DNA of 64,000 nt from Caldanaerovirga acetigignens (GCF_900142995.1 NZ_FRCR01000003.1:62001-126000), one strand, 5' to 3'; shown: positions 1 through 9,511, counted from the stretch's first letter. Notes: generated by a model from the sequence alone, not told the origin. Numbers and translations: made by a program.

Positions 1-132
1 GACCATTTTTGTAGCCTCGTTTACCGTCTTTGCCTTACCGTTTTTTAAAAGCTCTTTGGCCTTTACCGTCTTTTTTAATATCTCAGGCAAAATCTCCTCC
101 TTGACTATGTAAAATCCCCTGCCTCCCGTCAA
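1..132 (-). CDS. pheB: PheB-like ACT-domain protein (UPF0735), 5' part only
   Basis: This is the first 44 codons of a gene that runs off the left edge. The translation starts at a TTG preceded by a strong ribosome site (GGGAGGGG at 142-149) and reads [30 protein letters not shown] and so on. This resembles the N-terminus of Bacillus PheB/UPF0735 proteins (FYLVREDVLPDAMRK type), small proteins with a C-terminal ACT domain thought to bind amino acids. The ACT domain itself lies outside the window. Family assignment rests on N-terminal similarity only. It is transcribed divergently from the serine T-box operon. Confidence 0.6.
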   Translation of the reverse strand, partial: MTGGRGFYIVKEEILPEILKKTVKAKELLKNGKAKTVNEATKMV

Positions 133-260
133 ATTATTGACCCCTCCCTTGTTTTAGGCGTCTTTGTAAAAAATACATTTTTACATCGATGGGAGACATT
201 ATACCGCAAAATAGTTAAAAAAACAACCCCTTAGGGCTGGATAATTTAAAATTTTAAGTG

Positions 261-289
261 TTGACATCTTCGCTAAATTGTTTTAAAAT
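261..289 (+). promoter_or_regulatory. sigma-A promoter of the serine T-box operon
   Basis: A perfect -35 (TTGACA, 261-266) and a -10 (TAAAAT, 284-289) are separated by 17 bases. Transcription would start about 297, just upstream of T-box stem I. The fit to consensus is seen directly; activity is inferred. Confidence 0.8.
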
Positions 290-321
290 GTGAAGAAAAT
301 TATTTGTTGCGCAAACAAGCC

Positions 322-525
322 GTGAAGGGGAAAATTAAAGGGAATTCCTTTTAGAGAGCCGGTGGTCGGTGCAAACCGGCAGGAACCCTTTATTTCCGCC
401 CCAGAGCTGCCGGCGATGAGCCAGGCCGGGCGATGCCCGTTACAAAAATGAGTCTTTGGACTTAAATTTGCTGCTTAGGGTGGCACCGCGGACAAAACCG
501 CCCCTTCATGGGGCGGTTTTTTGTA
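322..525 (+). promoter_or_regulatory. Serine-type T-box leader
   Basis: The leader contains the hallmark AGGGTGGCACCGCGG antiterminator box (about 477-491) and a stem I distal segment AGAGAGCCGGTGGTCGGTG from 353. Stem I can be closed by AAAGGG (337-342) with CCCTTT (386-391) and GGGG (327-330) with CCCC (399-402). The internal loop strand holds TCC (395-397) followed by a purine, which fits a serine specifier codon. T-boxes read uncharged tRNA and let transcription pass the terminator when the amino acid is scarce. The serine assignment agrees with serA downstream. Confidence 0.9.
496..525 (+). terminator. T-box attenuator terminator
   Basis: An inverted repeat AAAACCGCCCC / GGGGCGGTTTT with loop TTCAT is followed by a T run. 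It overlaps the 3' side of the T-box antiterminator region, as expected for the alternative OFF structure. Confidence 0.9.
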
Positions 526-565
526 TATAAAAATATAAAAAAATTCAAAAGGAGGCCGCTTTATA

Positions 566-1714
566 ATGAAAAAGCATCATCTAAGGATTCCAGGTCCAAC
601 CGAGGTCCCTGAACAGGTTCTAAGGGCTATGCAGGCCCCCATGATCAACCACAGGGGCGAGGAGTTTACCTCGCTGTTTAAAAAAGTCTCGGAAGAGATA
701 AAAGAGGTTTTTCAAACAAAAAATGACGTGTTGGTATTCCCTTCTGCAGGAACGGGAGCAATGGAGGCAGCTATTGCAAACCTCTTTTCTCCCGGAGATC
801 TGATAGTTTCTTTCAGTTGCGGAGTCTTCGGCGACAGATTCGCAGACATAGCCGAAGCTTTTGGTGCAAGAGTAGAAAGAATCAAGGTCGAATGGGGAAG
901 ACCAGTGACCTATGAAATAGTGAGGGAAAGGATTTCAAAAGATACTAAAAAAGAAATAAAAGGGGTGCTATTTACCCATAACGAAACATCTACAGGCGTC
1001 CTCAACGATATTAAGAGCCTAAGAGAAGCTGTTGGAGACCACCCTGCACTCGTGATAGTTGATGCCATAAGTTCTCTAGGAGCCGTGGAACTTAACACCG
1101 ATGAATGGCAAATAGATGTGGTAGTCGCAGGTTCGCAGAAAGCTTTGATGATTCCTCCCGGCCTCGGGCTTGTTTCAGTGAGTGAAAGAGCGTGGAAAGC
1201 TGTAGAGGATTCCAAGATGCCCAAATATTACTGGAACTTTAAAAATGCAAAAAAGAGCTTGGAAAAGGGTGAAACACCATACACCCCCGCGGTTTCGCTG
1301 GTATATGCCCTTGAGGAGTCGTTAAAACAGATTTTTGATGAGGGGCTTGAAAATATAATAATGAGGCACAAATTACTGGCAAAGGCTTTAAGAGAAGGTC
1401 TTAAAAATCTGGGATTCAGGCTTTTTGCACAAGATTCCTGGGCATCGCCGACGGTTACTGCAGTAGACATCTCGGACTTCCAGGGAAAAATCAATTTCTC
1501 TAAAGCTTTGAAAAATAGATTTAACATAACGGTAGCAGGCGGACAGGAAAAGCTAAAAGGTAAAATCATAAGAATAGGTCATGTCGGTTACGTGGATGAA
1601 CTAGATATTATAAACGTGCTCTCCGCCATAGAAATGATATTGGCAGATGAGGAGCTTTTTGGAAAGGGAGTAAAAGCTGCCGAAAAAGTTTTTAATGAGG
1701 GAGTGGAGGTATAA
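566..1714 (+). CDS. Class V PLP aminotransferase (alanine-glyoxylate / phosphoserine type)
   Basis: This 382-residue protein belongs to fold-type I class V aminotransferases of the alanine-glyoxylate/serine-pyruvate group. It has an N-terminal IPGPTEVP segment, a phosphate-binding SAGTGAMEAAI stretch near 60, HNETSTG near 138, the PLP aspartate in DAISSLG near 166, and the Schiff-base lysine in SQKA (Lys192). A ribosome site GGAGG lies 10 bases before the ATG. It is the first gene after a serine T-box and is followed 4 bases later by serA, so it probably supplies the transamination step of serine synthesis in place of classical serC. Serine-glyoxylate or alanine-glyoxylate activity is also possible from sequence alone. 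Confidence 0.85.
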   Translation: MKKHHLRIPGPTEVPEQVLRAMQAPMINHRGEEFTSLFKKVSEEIKEVFQTKNDVLVFPSAGTGAMEAAIANLFSPGDLIVSFSCGVFGDRFADIAEAFGARVERIKVEWGRPVTYEIVRERISKDTKKEIKGVLFTHNETSTGVLNDIKSLREAVGDHPALVIVDAISSLGAVELNTDEWQIDVVVAGSQKALMIPPGLGLVSVSERAWKAVEDSKMPKYYWNFKNAKKSLEKGETPYTPAVSLVYALEESLKQIFDEGLENIIMRHKLLAKALREGLKNLGFRLFAQDSWASPTVTAVDISDFQGKINFSKALKNRFNITVAGGQEKLKGKIIRIGHVGYVDELDIINVLSAIEMILADEELFGKGVKAAEKVFNEGVEV

Positions 1715-1718
1715 CATT

Positions 1719-3290
1719 ATGAGGGTGCTGGTGTCGGATAAAATCGCAAAGGAAGGCATTGACATTCTGAAGTCCGAATTTGAAGTAGATGTAAGGACGG
1801 ATTTGACTTCAGAGCAACTGAAGGAAATTATCAAAGATTACGATGCCCTAGTCGTGAGGAGCCAGACAAAAGTTACGAAGGAAATAATCGATTGCAGCAA
1901 CTTAAAGGTCATAGGAAGAGCAGGTGTGGGCGTCGACAACATAGATGTGGAAGCCGCGACGATGAAGGGAATACTCGTTGTAAATGCCCCTGAGGGAAAT
2001 ACCATCGCCGCCTGCGAGCATACCATTGCCATGATGTTCGCCATGGCTCGCAAAATTCCCCAGGCCGTAACAAGTCTTAAGTCAGGAAGATGGGAAAGAA
2101 ACAAATTCACCGGAGTTCAACTTTCCGGCAAGACCCTGGGCATCGTGGGCCTCGGGCGTATAGGAAAAGAAGTAGCAAAAAGGGCTTTGGCCCTCGGCAT
2201 GAACGTGGTCGGGTATGATCCATATATTGCTAGAGAAAATGTGGAAAATCTTAATATTATGCTCACAGATCTAAATGAAGTTTTGCGCACTTCTGACTTC
2301 ATAACGTTCCACGTTCCTCTCACCAAAACCACGCGCCAGATGATCGGAGAAGAACAATTCAAGATTATGAAAGACGGAGTATATATAATAAACTGTGCAA
2401 GGGGTGGAATCATAGATGAAAAGGCGCTTTACGACGCCCTCGTTTCGGGCAAGGTGGCAGGTTGCGCGTTAGATGTATTTGAAAAGGAACCACCGGAAGA
2501 CAACCCGCTTTTAAGTCTGGATAACGTAATTGCGACTCCTCACCTGGGCGCTTCCACCGCAGAAGCCCAAATCGTCGTGGCCGAAGAAGTAGCCAAAGAC
2601 ATCATAAGGGCTTTGAAGGGCGAAATCGTAAAAAATCCCGTAAATATGGTGTCCGTAAGGCCAGAAGAATACAGCTTTATTTTGCCCTATATAAGGCTTG
2701 CGGAAAAAATGGGGTGTTTATACACCCAGCTTAAAAACGGCAGGATACAGGAAGTGGAGATGATTTACGGCGGCAGACTCGCAAATACGGACGTTAAACT
2801 GGTCACTACAGCAGGCATAAAAGGGCTTTTGTCTAATATTTTGCAGATACCTGCTAACCTTATAAACGCGCCGATAATAGCAAGAGACAGAGGAATAAAG
2901 ATAACTGAAAAGAAAATAAAAGAAGATGAGGACGCACCCGGCACAGTAACCATGAGGGTTACGACAGATAAAGAGGTAGGGATTATTTCGGGATACGTTT
3001 TAGAAAAGGATAGCCCCAGAATTACAAAGATAGACGATTATAAAATTGACCTAATCCCCGAAGGGTACGTCCTCATCACAAACCACAAGGACAAACCGGG
3101 AATAGTTGGAAAAGTCGGTACCATCCTCGGAAAGAACGATATAAATATAGCAGCAATGCAGTTGGGGAGGAAATCATACCGTGGCGACGCTTTAATGGCC
3201 CTCAGCGTGGACGAAGAAATCCCGGAAAGCGTGCTGAAGGAGATCAAGGCCATCGAGGATCTCAAAGATGCTGTATTCGTGAAACTGTAA
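1719..3290 (+). CDS. serA: D-3-phosphoglycerate dehydrogenase
   Basis: SerA oxidises 3-phosphoglycerate to 3-phosphohydroxypyruvate, the first step of serine synthesis. The 523-residue protein has the substrate domain, a Rossmann motif LGIVGLGRIG, the ARGGIIDEKAL segment, the catalytic Glu region (EKEPPEDNPLL) and His in TPHLGAST. An intervening domain follows, then a C-terminal ACT domain (VLITNHKDKPGIVGKVG) that usually binds serine. I chose the ATG at 1719 because GGAGGT lies 10 bases upstream; an in-frame ATG at 1695 lies inside the preceding gene. It shares the T-box leader with the aminotransferase. Confidence 0.95.
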   Translation: MRVLVSDKIAKEGIDILKSEFEVDVRTDLTSEQLKEIIKDYDALVVRSQTKVTKEIIDCSNLKVIGRAGVGVDNIDVEAATMKGILVVNAPEGNTIAACEHTIAMMFAMARKIPQAVTSLKSGRWERNKFTGVQLSGKTLGIVGLGRIGKEVAKRALALGMNVVGYDPYIARENVENLNIMLTDLNEVLRTSDFITFHVPLTKTTRQMIGEEQFKIMKDGVYIINCARGGIIDEKALYDALVSGKVAGCALDVFEKEPPEDNPLLSLDNVIATPHLGASTAEAQIVVAEEVAKDIIRALKGEIVKNPVNMVSVRPEEYSFILPYIRLAEKMGCLYTQLKNGRIQEVEMIYGGRLANTDVKLVTTAGIKGLLSNILQIPANLINAPIIARDRGIKITEKKIKEDEDAPGTVTMRVTTDKEVGIISGYVLEKDSPRITKIDDYKIDLIPEGYVLITNHKDKPGIVGKVGTILGKNDINIAAMQLGRKSYRGDALMALSVDEEIPESVLKEIKAIEDLKDAVFVKL

Positions 3291-3298
3291 TTTTGTAA

Positions 3299-4261
3299 TC
3301 AGTATCCCCTGTCCGGGTCGACAATATTTATCAATGGCTCACCCTGCAGGTACCTTCGCAGGTTTTCGTTCACTACCTTCATGGCCCTTTCCATGTAACG
3401 GTCGGAACTGCCTGCTATGTGCGGGGTTATTATAACATTTGGCATTTCCCACAGGGGACTTTCCGGAGGCAGGGGCTCCTTTTCAAATACATCCAGGGCC
3501 GCCCCTGCTATCCATCCTTCTTTCAGCGCCTTTATGAGGGCCTCTTCGTCAACTACGGCGCCTCGGGCTATGTTTATGAAGTAAGCAGTGGATTTCATCG
3601 CCTTAAAGTGTTCTTCCCTAAGCAGGTGACGGGTTTCGGCGGTAAGGGGGACGGCGCACACCACGAAGTCGGATTTCGAAAGAAGCTCGACGAGGGAGCC
3701 GATGCCGTACATTTCGTCATACATTTGCGAATAGTTCCCCTGAATTCTGCTGCTTCTGTTAAGGCCTAAAACCCTCATGCCGAAGGCTTTGCCCAACCTT
3801 GCTATCTCGCTTCCGATATTCCCTGCCCCCACAATTCCCAGAGTCTTTTCGAAAAGCTCCGCGGTCCTTACATTTTTGTCCCAGACCTTCTTTTTTTGCT
3901 GTTCATAAAACCGGGTAAGCCCTCGTGCAAACATGAGCATGTAGCCGAACACCAGCTCCGCAATCGGCACTTTATGAATTCCGCTGGTAGTCGTTACAAT
4001 TATGCCCTTTTCCCTTACTAGGTCAAAAGCAAGCCCGTCAACCCCCGCAGTCAAGGCCTGTATCCATCTGAGATGCTCTGCCGCTTCAATAAAACGCCTT
4101 TCGATATTGAAACCCCAGTCCACATATATATGCGCATCCTTTATCTCTTTTAATTTATCTTCCGGGTCTTCGCTCATCACTACATTCCAATCGGGGGCAA
4201 TTTCTTTTGTTTTTTGGAGATGTTTTTCGGAAACTTTATGCCCAAACAAGATTTTTTTCAT
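3299..4261 (-). CDS. D-isomer-specific 2-hydroxyacid dehydrogenase
   Basis: This 320-residue NAD-dependent dehydrogenase of the D-2-hydroxyacid family has a Rossmann motif GIVGAGNIGSE, the Arg motif INIARGAVVDEEAL, the Glu in DVFEKEPLP and His in ITPHIAGSS. It has no ACT domain and differs from SerA, so its substrate (glyoxylate, hydroxypyruvate or another 2-ketoacid) cannot be named. The ATG at 4261 has GGGGGTG about 10 bases upstream. An in-frame ATG at 4294 lacks a ribosome site and would overlap the preceding gene. It converges with serA, with only 8 bases between stops. Confidence 0.85.
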   Translation of the reverse strand: MKKILFGHKVSEKHLQKTKEIAPDWNVVMSEDPEDKLKEIKDAHIYVDWGFNIERRFIEAAEHLRWIQALTAGVDGLAFDLVREKGIIVTTTSGIHKVPIAELVFGYMLMFARGLTRFYEQQKKKVWDKNVRTAELFEKTLGIVGAGNIGSEIARLGKAFGMRVLGLNRSSRIQGNYSQMYDEMYGIGSLVELLSKSDFVVCAVPLTAETRHLLREEHFKAMKSTAYFINIARGAVVDEEALIKALKEGWIAGAALDVFEKEPLPPESPLWEMPNVIITPHIAGSSDRYMERAMKVVNENLRRYLQGEPLINIVDPDRGY

Positions 4262-4283
4262 GACCTCAGAACACCCCCTGGTT

Positions 4284-4757
4284 TCAAAGCTCATTTATCG
4301 AGCTTTTTATTTCACCTTCATTTATTTCGAGAATGCCGAAAGTAGGCCTTTTCCCGCAGCGGGGAAAGGCGAGGCTGCCCGGATTGAAAATAAGAATACC
4401 GCTATTCCAGCCGTTTTCGGGACAGTGGGTGTGGCCGAAGACCACTATATCGGCGGAAAGTTCCTTAGCCCTGGTAAAGAGCTTATCGTATCCGTACTTC
4501 ACGCGGTACGCATGGCCGTGGGTAAGGAGTATTTTCTTTCCTTCCAGCTTTATAAGCCGTTCAGCCGGGTAGTCCGAAAAGGTATCGCAGTTTCCCAAAA
4601 CTCCATAAACCCTGTATCTATACGCTTCCCTTATGTAATCGGCGTCCGGTGATACGTCCCCTGCATGAAACACCAGATCTACAGGACCTGCAATTTCCAA
4701 AGCATTATCTATTAACTGCAAAAAGCCGTGCGTATCGCTAAATACCGCTATCCTCAA
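4284..4757 (-). CDS. YfcE/MJ0936-family metallophosphoesterase
   Basis: This 158-residue calcineurin-like phosphoesterase carries the metal-binding motifs DTHG, GDVSPDAD, GNCD, THGH and GHTH in the standard order. The family hydrolyses phosphodiesters such as cyclic nucleotides with Mn2+ or Ni2+. A TTG at 4757 is the likely start because GGAGGG lies 7 bases before it. The gene overlaps the end of rdgB by 20 bases, so translation is probably coupled. The order gerM-rph-rdgB-phosphodiesterase matches the Bacillus gerM-rph-ysnA-ysnB block. Confidence 0.88.
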   Translation of the reverse strand: MRIAVFSDTHGFLQLIDNALEIAGPVDLVFHAGDVSPDADYIREAYRYRVYGVLGNCDTFSDYPAERLIKLEGKKILLTHGHAYRVKYGYDKLFTRAKELSADIVVFGHTHCPENGWNSGILIFNPGSLAFPRCGKRPTFGILEINEGEIKSSINEL

Positions 4758-5376
4758 TACTTGACCCTCCGCTTCCAAAAGCACTTTTTACAAATTGCAG
4801 CAGGTGTTTTTTCATTTTTTGCATAGCTCTGGCCCGATGGCTTACGGCGTTTTTCTCCTTTAGCGTGGCTTCAGCCAAGGTTTTCCCAAGCTCCGGTACA
4901 AAAAAAACAGGATCGTATCCGAATCCCATGGTGCCCTTTGGCTCATAAGTGATAAACCCTTCCAAATAGCCGTGTTCGATAATAACCCCCCCATCGGGCA
5001 TAGCAAAGCATAGACAGCAAACGAATCTCGCTTTCCTTTTTTCCGCCGGAACACCTTTTAGTTCATTTAGTAATTTTTCGATATTTTCACGGTCGCTGGC
5101 AAATGGCCCTGCAAACCTCGCAGTGTGCACCCCAGGCCTCCCACCTAAGACCTCGACTTCCAGCCCCGAATCGTCGCTTAGAGCTGCGGCTTTGGTCAGT
5201 CGAACAACTTTTTTCGCTTTAATTAGTGCGTTTTCGTCGAATGTCTTTCCGTTTTCTTCCACTTCTATATCCGGAAAATCGCAAAGCGAAAGGATGTCCA
5301 CGGGGATATCGGAAAGCATTTCTTTGAATTCCTTCAACTTGCCTCGGTTTTTGGTAGCGATGACTATACTTCGCAT
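4738..5376 (-). CDS. rdgB: XTP/dITP diphosphatase (HAM1/RdgB)
   Basis: The enzyme removes non-canonical purine nucleotides (XTP, dITP, ITP) from the pool by releasing pyrophosphate. The 212-residue sequence begins with the nucleotide-binding IATKNRGKLKEF motif and has the conserved FDENALIKA, SDDSGLEV, GRPGVHTARFAG, GFGYDPVF and SHRARA stretches. Its ATG overlaps the rph stop codon (TAATG), which implies tight coupling. Pairing with rph is widespread in bacteria. Confidence 0.95.
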   Translation of the reverse strand: MRSIVIATKNRGKLKEFKEMLSDIPVDILSLCDFPDIEVEENGKTFDENALIKAKKVVRLTKAAALSDDSGLEVEVLGGRPGVHTARFAGPFASDRENIEKLLNELKGVPAEKRKARFVCCLCFAMPDGGVIIEHGYLEGFITYEPKGTMGFGYDPVFFVPELGKTLAEATLKEKNAVSHRARAMQKMKKHLLQFVKSAFGSGGSSIEDSGI

Positions 5377-6119
5377 TATTTTTCTACCTCGCCCAAGATA
5401 TCCTTCAGAACCTCTTTTTGGACGGTAATGAGGTCGAACACGCCTTTTTGCGCCAGGTCAAGAAGTTCGTCTAGGTCCTGGCGGGTAAAGGGAAAGGCCT
5501 CGCCAGTCCCCTGAATTTCGACTATCTGTCCCCTGTCGGTCATTACCACGTTCATATCCACCTGGGCTCTGCTGTCTTCATCGAAATTTAAATCCAGCAA
5601 CTTCTGCCCTTCTACTATTCCAACGCTCACTGCCGCAACAAAACTGTTGACAGGAATCACCTCTAAAATCCCTTTATCTTTCATAAACTTAAAAGCGTCT
5701 ACTAGGGCGACAAAAGCCCCGGTTATAGCCGCTGTGCGAGTCCCTCCGTCGGCCTGTATCACGTCGCAGTCCAGCCAAACCGTTCTTTCTCCCATTGCTG
5801 CAAGGTCCACGACCGACCTTAAGGCCCTTCCTATCAATCTTTGTATTTCCATGGTCCTGCCGCTCGGGCGCAACGTTTCTCTTACATTGCGCATTTCCGT
5901 AGCCCTAGGCAGCATGGAATATTCAGCAGTAATCCACCCTTGTCCCTTACCTCTTAAAAAAGGAGGGACCTTTTCATCGATAGTGGCTGTACATATTACT
6001 TTGGTATCTCCCGCTTCAATTAGGACCGAACCTTCAGCATACTTGTTGAAATGCCTTGTTATCTTAACCCGTCTTATCTCGTTGAATTCTCTACCATCAA
6101 CCCTTGCCAAAAATATCAT
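5376..6119 (-). CDS. rph: Ribonuclease PH
   Basis: RNase PH trims the 3' ends of tRNA precursors by phosphorolysis. The roughly 247-residue protein has the [11 protein letters not shown] start, the [16 protein letters not shown] segment, the [13 protein letters not shown] helix, the [13 protein letters not shown] motif and the C-terminal GTGEAFPF. The ATG at 6119 has only 3 bases between it and GGAGAGG. A TTG three codons later (6110) has better spacing, so the true N-terminus may be slightly shorter. It lies between gerM and rdgB in one minus-strand operon. Confidence 0.95.
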   Translation of the reverse strand: MIFLARVDGREFNEIRRVKITRHFNKYAEGSVLIEAGDTKVICTATIDEKVPPFLRGKGQGWITAEYSMLPRATEMRNVRETLRPSGRTMEIQRLIGRALRSVVDLAAMGERTVWLDCDVIQADGGTRTAAITGAFVALVDAFKFMKDKGILEVIPVNSFVAAVSVGIVEGQKLLDLNFDEDSRAQVDMNVVMTDRGQIVEIQGTGEAFPFTRQDLDELLDLAQKGVFDLITVQKEVLKDILGEVEK

Positions 6120-6130
6120 CCTCTCCGATC

Positions 6131-7126
6131 TTAGATATTGACGGGGTTAATGTAAGCAGGCTTTAATATTGGAACATCCAGCATTGTGCCCTCAGGTAAG
6201 ACCCCGCTTTCACCCTCCACCTGCAGAGTAACTTTCTCCACTCCCGGAAACTCGTAAAGAGTCAAAACTATCGTATTTACCAAAGCCTGTTCTATTTCAA
6301 CACCCCCGCCGTAACCTTCTATTTCCTTGGAAAAATTTGCTATCACTTCATTGCCGTATCTACTTACATTCAGCACCTTTGTATCAGGTGGGATAACAGC
6401 GCTCAAGCCCATTCCTTCCTTCGGACCCTTGATCAATTCTTCCAAAGCAGTCTTCATTATATTGTCACTTTTTTCAACCATTCGGGTAACCGGGACAAAA
6501 TATGAAAATGCCCCGGTCTTGCTTGATGATGTGAAATACAATGTCACGGGGATCTTAGTTTTTGCAACTGTCCTCTCTTCAAGGTTTATCATTTCTCGCA
6601 TTAATTCATCGCTTAAAACAGTTCCGTTCGGACACCTTTTCAACGGTTTGCCTTCCACCATTAAATGCACCCGTTGAACAGTTGGAAATTCGGTAAGGGT
6701 GTAAACCACAGCTTTTACGGCATTTTCCTCCTGTAACCTGTCTGTCAGATCCAAAAACTCTCTGCTGAAATCTACCTTTGCAAGCCCATCCCTTATAGTC
6801 ATACCTAAAACCCTAGTCCCTGGAGGCAAAGGAGGTTTTAGACCCTTATCTTCCAGCTCCCTTTCCTTTTCCGGTGTATATACTAAATTTTCCAAAGCAG
6901 CCTTGCCTATTCCTTCCACCCACGGTATGTCTTTTGCCACCGGAACTAAGAGATTTTGTTCATTTACAAAATAAAATACGGTCTTTCGCATATTAGCTTG
7001 TGTTTCTCTTGTGGAATCAGATGCCTCAGATAAAGGTTTGACTTTCTCGCCCAAAAATCTACAAGCCGATAAAAAAACAAGAACAAAAAGGGCCCCTATA
7101 AATAATTCCATGATTCTCTTAAGCAT
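6131..7126 (-). CDS. gerM: GerM-like lipoprotein with two GerMN domains
   Basis: The 331-residue protein starts with a lipoprotein signal peptide (hydrophobic 8-20, lipobox LSAC with Cys22), so it should be anchored on the outer face of the membrane. Two GerMN repeats follow, roughly 47-175 and 195-325, each with a TLYEFP or TLTEFP-type strand and a VxKVDFS or VIANFS strand. GerM is needed for sporulation and germination in Bacillus, where it helps the SpoIIQ-SpoIIIAH channel. The synteny with rph, rdgB and the phosphodiesterase supports the symbol. The ATG has AAAGGGGG upstream. Confidence 0.88.
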   Translation of the reverse strand: MLKRIMELFIGALFVLVFLSACRFLGEKVKPLSEASDSTRETQANMRKTVFYFVNEQNLLVPVAKDIPWVEGIGKAALENLVYTPEKERELEDKGLKPPLPPGTRVLGMTIRDGLAKVDFSREFLDLTDRLQEENAVKAVVYTLTEFPTVQRVHLMVEGKPLKRCPNGTVLSDELMREMINLEERTVAKTKIPVTLYFTSSSKTGAFSYFVPVTRMVEKSDNIMKTALEELIKGPKEGMGLSAVIPPDTKVLNVSRYGNEVIANFSKEIEGYGGGVEIEQALVNTIVLTLYEFPGVEKVTLQVEGESGVLPEGTMLDVPILKPAYINPVNI

Positions 7127-7167
7127 AAAACAACCCCCTTTTAAATTCTTATTTATATAGATATTTT

Positions 7168-7193
7168 AAAAAAGGGGCGTTTTATGCCTTTTA
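7168..7193 (-). terminator. Terminator after the DUF2179 gene
   Basis: On the minus strand AAAAGGC, a short loop and GCCCCTTTTTT form a hairpin with a T run just after the stop codon of the 7197-7706 gene and before gerM. It suggests gerM starts a separate unit. Confidence 0.6.
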
Positions 7194-7196
7194 GGG

Positions 7197-7706
7197 TTAC
7201 TTAGCTTGTTTAAAGTATCCCCCCTTGACCGATTTAGTATCCATTATGGTGATAAATGCCGACTCGTCTTCGTTTTCTATATAACTTATCAGGTCTGGCA
7301 CGTTTTTTCTCGCTAGGGAAATTACGAGTACGTGGCGACTGCCCTCTTTGCCAGAACCGTTGAGCACCGTCACTCCATATCCAAGACTTCTAACCCTTTC
7401 CGAAAGTTCCGGATTTTTTGTTATCACCTGCACCGTAGTAAGTCCCAACGCCAATTTTTCCTCGAGAAAGCTACCTACGTAATTCCCTGTAGCAAATCCA
7501 AACGCATATACGATTAAATTTAGAGGATTATCCAATTTATTTACCACCTGGTTCAAGGCCGTTATATATATTATGACTTCGAAAAAGCCTATGGTAGCCG
7601 CCTGTAGCCGGTTACCTCTGACGACCATTAAAGTTCGTATCGTAGCCAGAGATACATCGCAAACTCGAGCAATAAAAATGAAAAAATAACCGAGAAATAC
7701 GTCCAA
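7197..7706 (-). CDS. DUF5698/DUF2179 membrane protein (UPF0316)
   Basis: The 169-residue protein has three predicted membrane helices in the first 100 residues (about 4-20, 33-55, 62-85) with the conserved RxxDVSLxTIRTLMVVRG-like region, followed by a soluble DUF2179 domain (about 105-165) seen in many YitT/UPF0316 proteins. The molecular function is unknown. The start is a TTG with GGGAGGT six bases upstream. A terminator follows the gene. Confidence 0.8.
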   Translation of the reverse strand: MDVFLGYFFIFIARVCDVSLATIRTLMVVRGNRLQAATIGFFEVIIYITALNQVVNKLDNPLNLIVYAFGFATGNYVGSFLEEKLALGLTTVQVITKNPELSERVRSLGYGVTVLNGSGKEGSRHVLVISLARKNVPDLISYIENEDESAFITIMDTKSVKGGYFKQAK

Positions 7707-7771
7707 GCCAAGACCTCCCAGATATGATTCAAGTGTATCATATCAAACCCGGGTTTTTATGTCAATAAGGC

Positions 7772-9394
7772 TCATATAGCGGAAAAATACCTCAATATTC
7801 CCTTATATATCCCTTCAGCAGCTTTTTGCTTGAATTCGTCAGTCTTGAGCAGCTCAAGGTCGCGGGCGTTGCTCATAAAGGCTACCTCCACCAAGGCCGA
7901 CGGCATTTTTGTTTCCCTCGTAACCACTAAATTTGGCCTTTCCGACAAGCCCAAATCGGGAAGTCCCAGAGTTTCAACCACCGCTTTGTGGAGTATTTGT
8001 GCAAACTCTTTTTTCTCAGGAGACGGATAATATAAGGTCATGGTTCCTGAAGTGGAGGTATTGGTGCTGGAATTGTTGTGTATGCTTACGAAAAGGTGGG
8101 CTCCTACCTGATTAGCTATGTCAGCTCTAGTGTAGAGGCTTACGTAGATATCGCTCTCCCTCGTCATCAAAACCCTCGCTCCGCTTTCTTCGAGGAGTTT
8201 TTTTAGTCTCATAGCTATATCAAGGTTCAAATCCTTTTCATAAACGCCAGCGTATACGGCTCCTGGATCACTGCCTCCGTGTCCCGGGTCTATCACTATT
8301 ATTTTATTCTTCAATGAACCATCTTCATCACCTCGGGATGGAATCTTACGGGAAGAGAATACTACCGAAATTTCATCGCCGTTTTGGAAAACCCTGTAAT
8401 TTAGATCTCCTTTAAGGTCGAAAACCACCCTTACCACATAGGGGTTTACCGTAAACTGACTCGCACGCAGACCTTTTATATAGTCGTTATCGAAAACCAC
8501 GGGCAGCGATGCGGAAAGCCTGGCATTTGTAATATCCACTACCAGTCTGTAATCGCCTTTTTCAGGAGAACCTAAAGTAAAGCAATTGTATGTGGCAGGA
8601 ATAACCGTCTTTAAACGGGCTACCAAAGTCCCATCTTCCTCTAATTCTACCGAAGACAATACATTAGTAATAGTTATGGCTATTGAATTTTGGTCAGGCT
8701 TAATTATGTAAAATGAAGCACCCTTTTCCATTTCCAGTACAAATCGAGTAAGTCCCGAGCCGTCATTGAGTTCGCTTACTACCACCCTTTTCAACACGCT
8801 ATCTTCGACGTTAATCACGTTTTTCGATGCTTTGAGCTGGGCCTTTACATCCACCGCAACTCTTTCACTATCATAACCAGCAACTTGATATTCCAAAGGA
8901 GTATTTCCCTTTATAAGGAGAGCGGGTATATTATTCACCGTTGTATATGAAAAATCTACTATCTGGGGAATCTGTTTTTTCACATCCACCCTTCGCAATT
9001 TCTCGTTCCAAGAAACTTCCGCCATCAGGGCTTCGCCTACAAACCTGAGCGGGACCATAGTCCTGTTATCTATTATCATAGCCGGAACGTCCAATACTAC
9101 AGTCTGCTGATCCAAAAGAGCCTTCGTATCGTTTATTTTAAGAATTACCTGCCTTCCTTCTAAATATACTTTCACCGTTTTTTCCTTATCGTCCCACAAG
9201 ACCGTCGCTCCGAAATACTCGGATATGACTCTTATGGGCACCAGCGTTCTATCTTTGTAAATGACCGGAGGTACATCAGAAATCACTTTTTGGTTGTTGA
9301 TGTAAATTTCTATAGTCGATGCAGGTTGTGCAACACATATTGAACTTTCAAGAATAAGCACCAATAAAACTGCGAAGGTTACTTTTTTAATCAT
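7772..9394 (-). CDS. N-acetylmuramoyl-L-alanine amidase with copper-amine-oxidase-like and AMIN domains
   Basis: This secreted 540-residue enzyme cleaves the lactyl-peptide bond of peptidoglycan. It has a signal peptide (about 1-23), a copper amine oxidase N-terminal-like domain (about 25-145, with the repeated DRTLVPIR / NRTMVPLR signature), a beta-rich AMIN-type region (about 155-350) and a C-terminal Amidase_3 domain. Zinc ligands are in DPGHGG, the Glu of YEKDLN and the His of SIHNN; the catalytic Glu is in ALVEVAF. The ATG at 9394 has GGAGGG 10 bases upstream. This layout is common in thermophilic Clostridia. Confidence 0.92.
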   Translation of the reverse strand: MIKKVTFAVLLVLILESSICVAQPASTIEIYINNQKVISDVPPVIYKDRTLVPIRVISEYFGATVLWDDKEKTVKVYLEGRQVILKINDTKALLDQQTVVLDVPAMIIDNRTMVPLRFVGEALMAEVSWNEKLRRVDVKKQIPQIVDFSYTTVNNIPALLIKGNTPLEYQVAGYDSERVAVDVKAQLKASKNVINVEDSVLKRVVVSELNDGSGLTRFVLEMEKGASFYIIKPDQNSIAITITNVLSSVELEEDGTLVARLKTVIPATYNCFTLGSPEKGDYRLVVDITNARLSASLPVVFDNDYIKGLRASQFTVNPYVVRVVFDLKGDLNYRVFQNGDEISVVFSSRKIPSRGDEDGSLKNKIIVIDPGHGGSDPGAVYAGVYEKDLNLDIAMRLKKLLEESGARVLMTRESDIYVSLYTRADIANQVGAHLFVSIHNNSSTNTSTSGTMTLYYPSPEKKEFAQILHKAVVETLGLPDLGLSERPNLVVTRETKMPSALVEVAFMSNARDLELLKTDEFKQKAAEGIYKGILRYFSAI

Positions 9395-9511
9395 GCTAAA
9401 AATTCCCTCCATATAGTTTATATATCTTGCGTAGCAACTTCTTCCTGATATAACATTCTTCGACTTTTTCTCATCAAATCCTCCCGAAAAACTAAACCGT
9501 AATAGAAATGT

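Noticed and set aside
3419..3769. Plus-strand open frame of 116 codons
   Set aside because: It is antisense to the 2-hydroxyacid dehydrogenase gene and has no ribosome site or recognisable domain.
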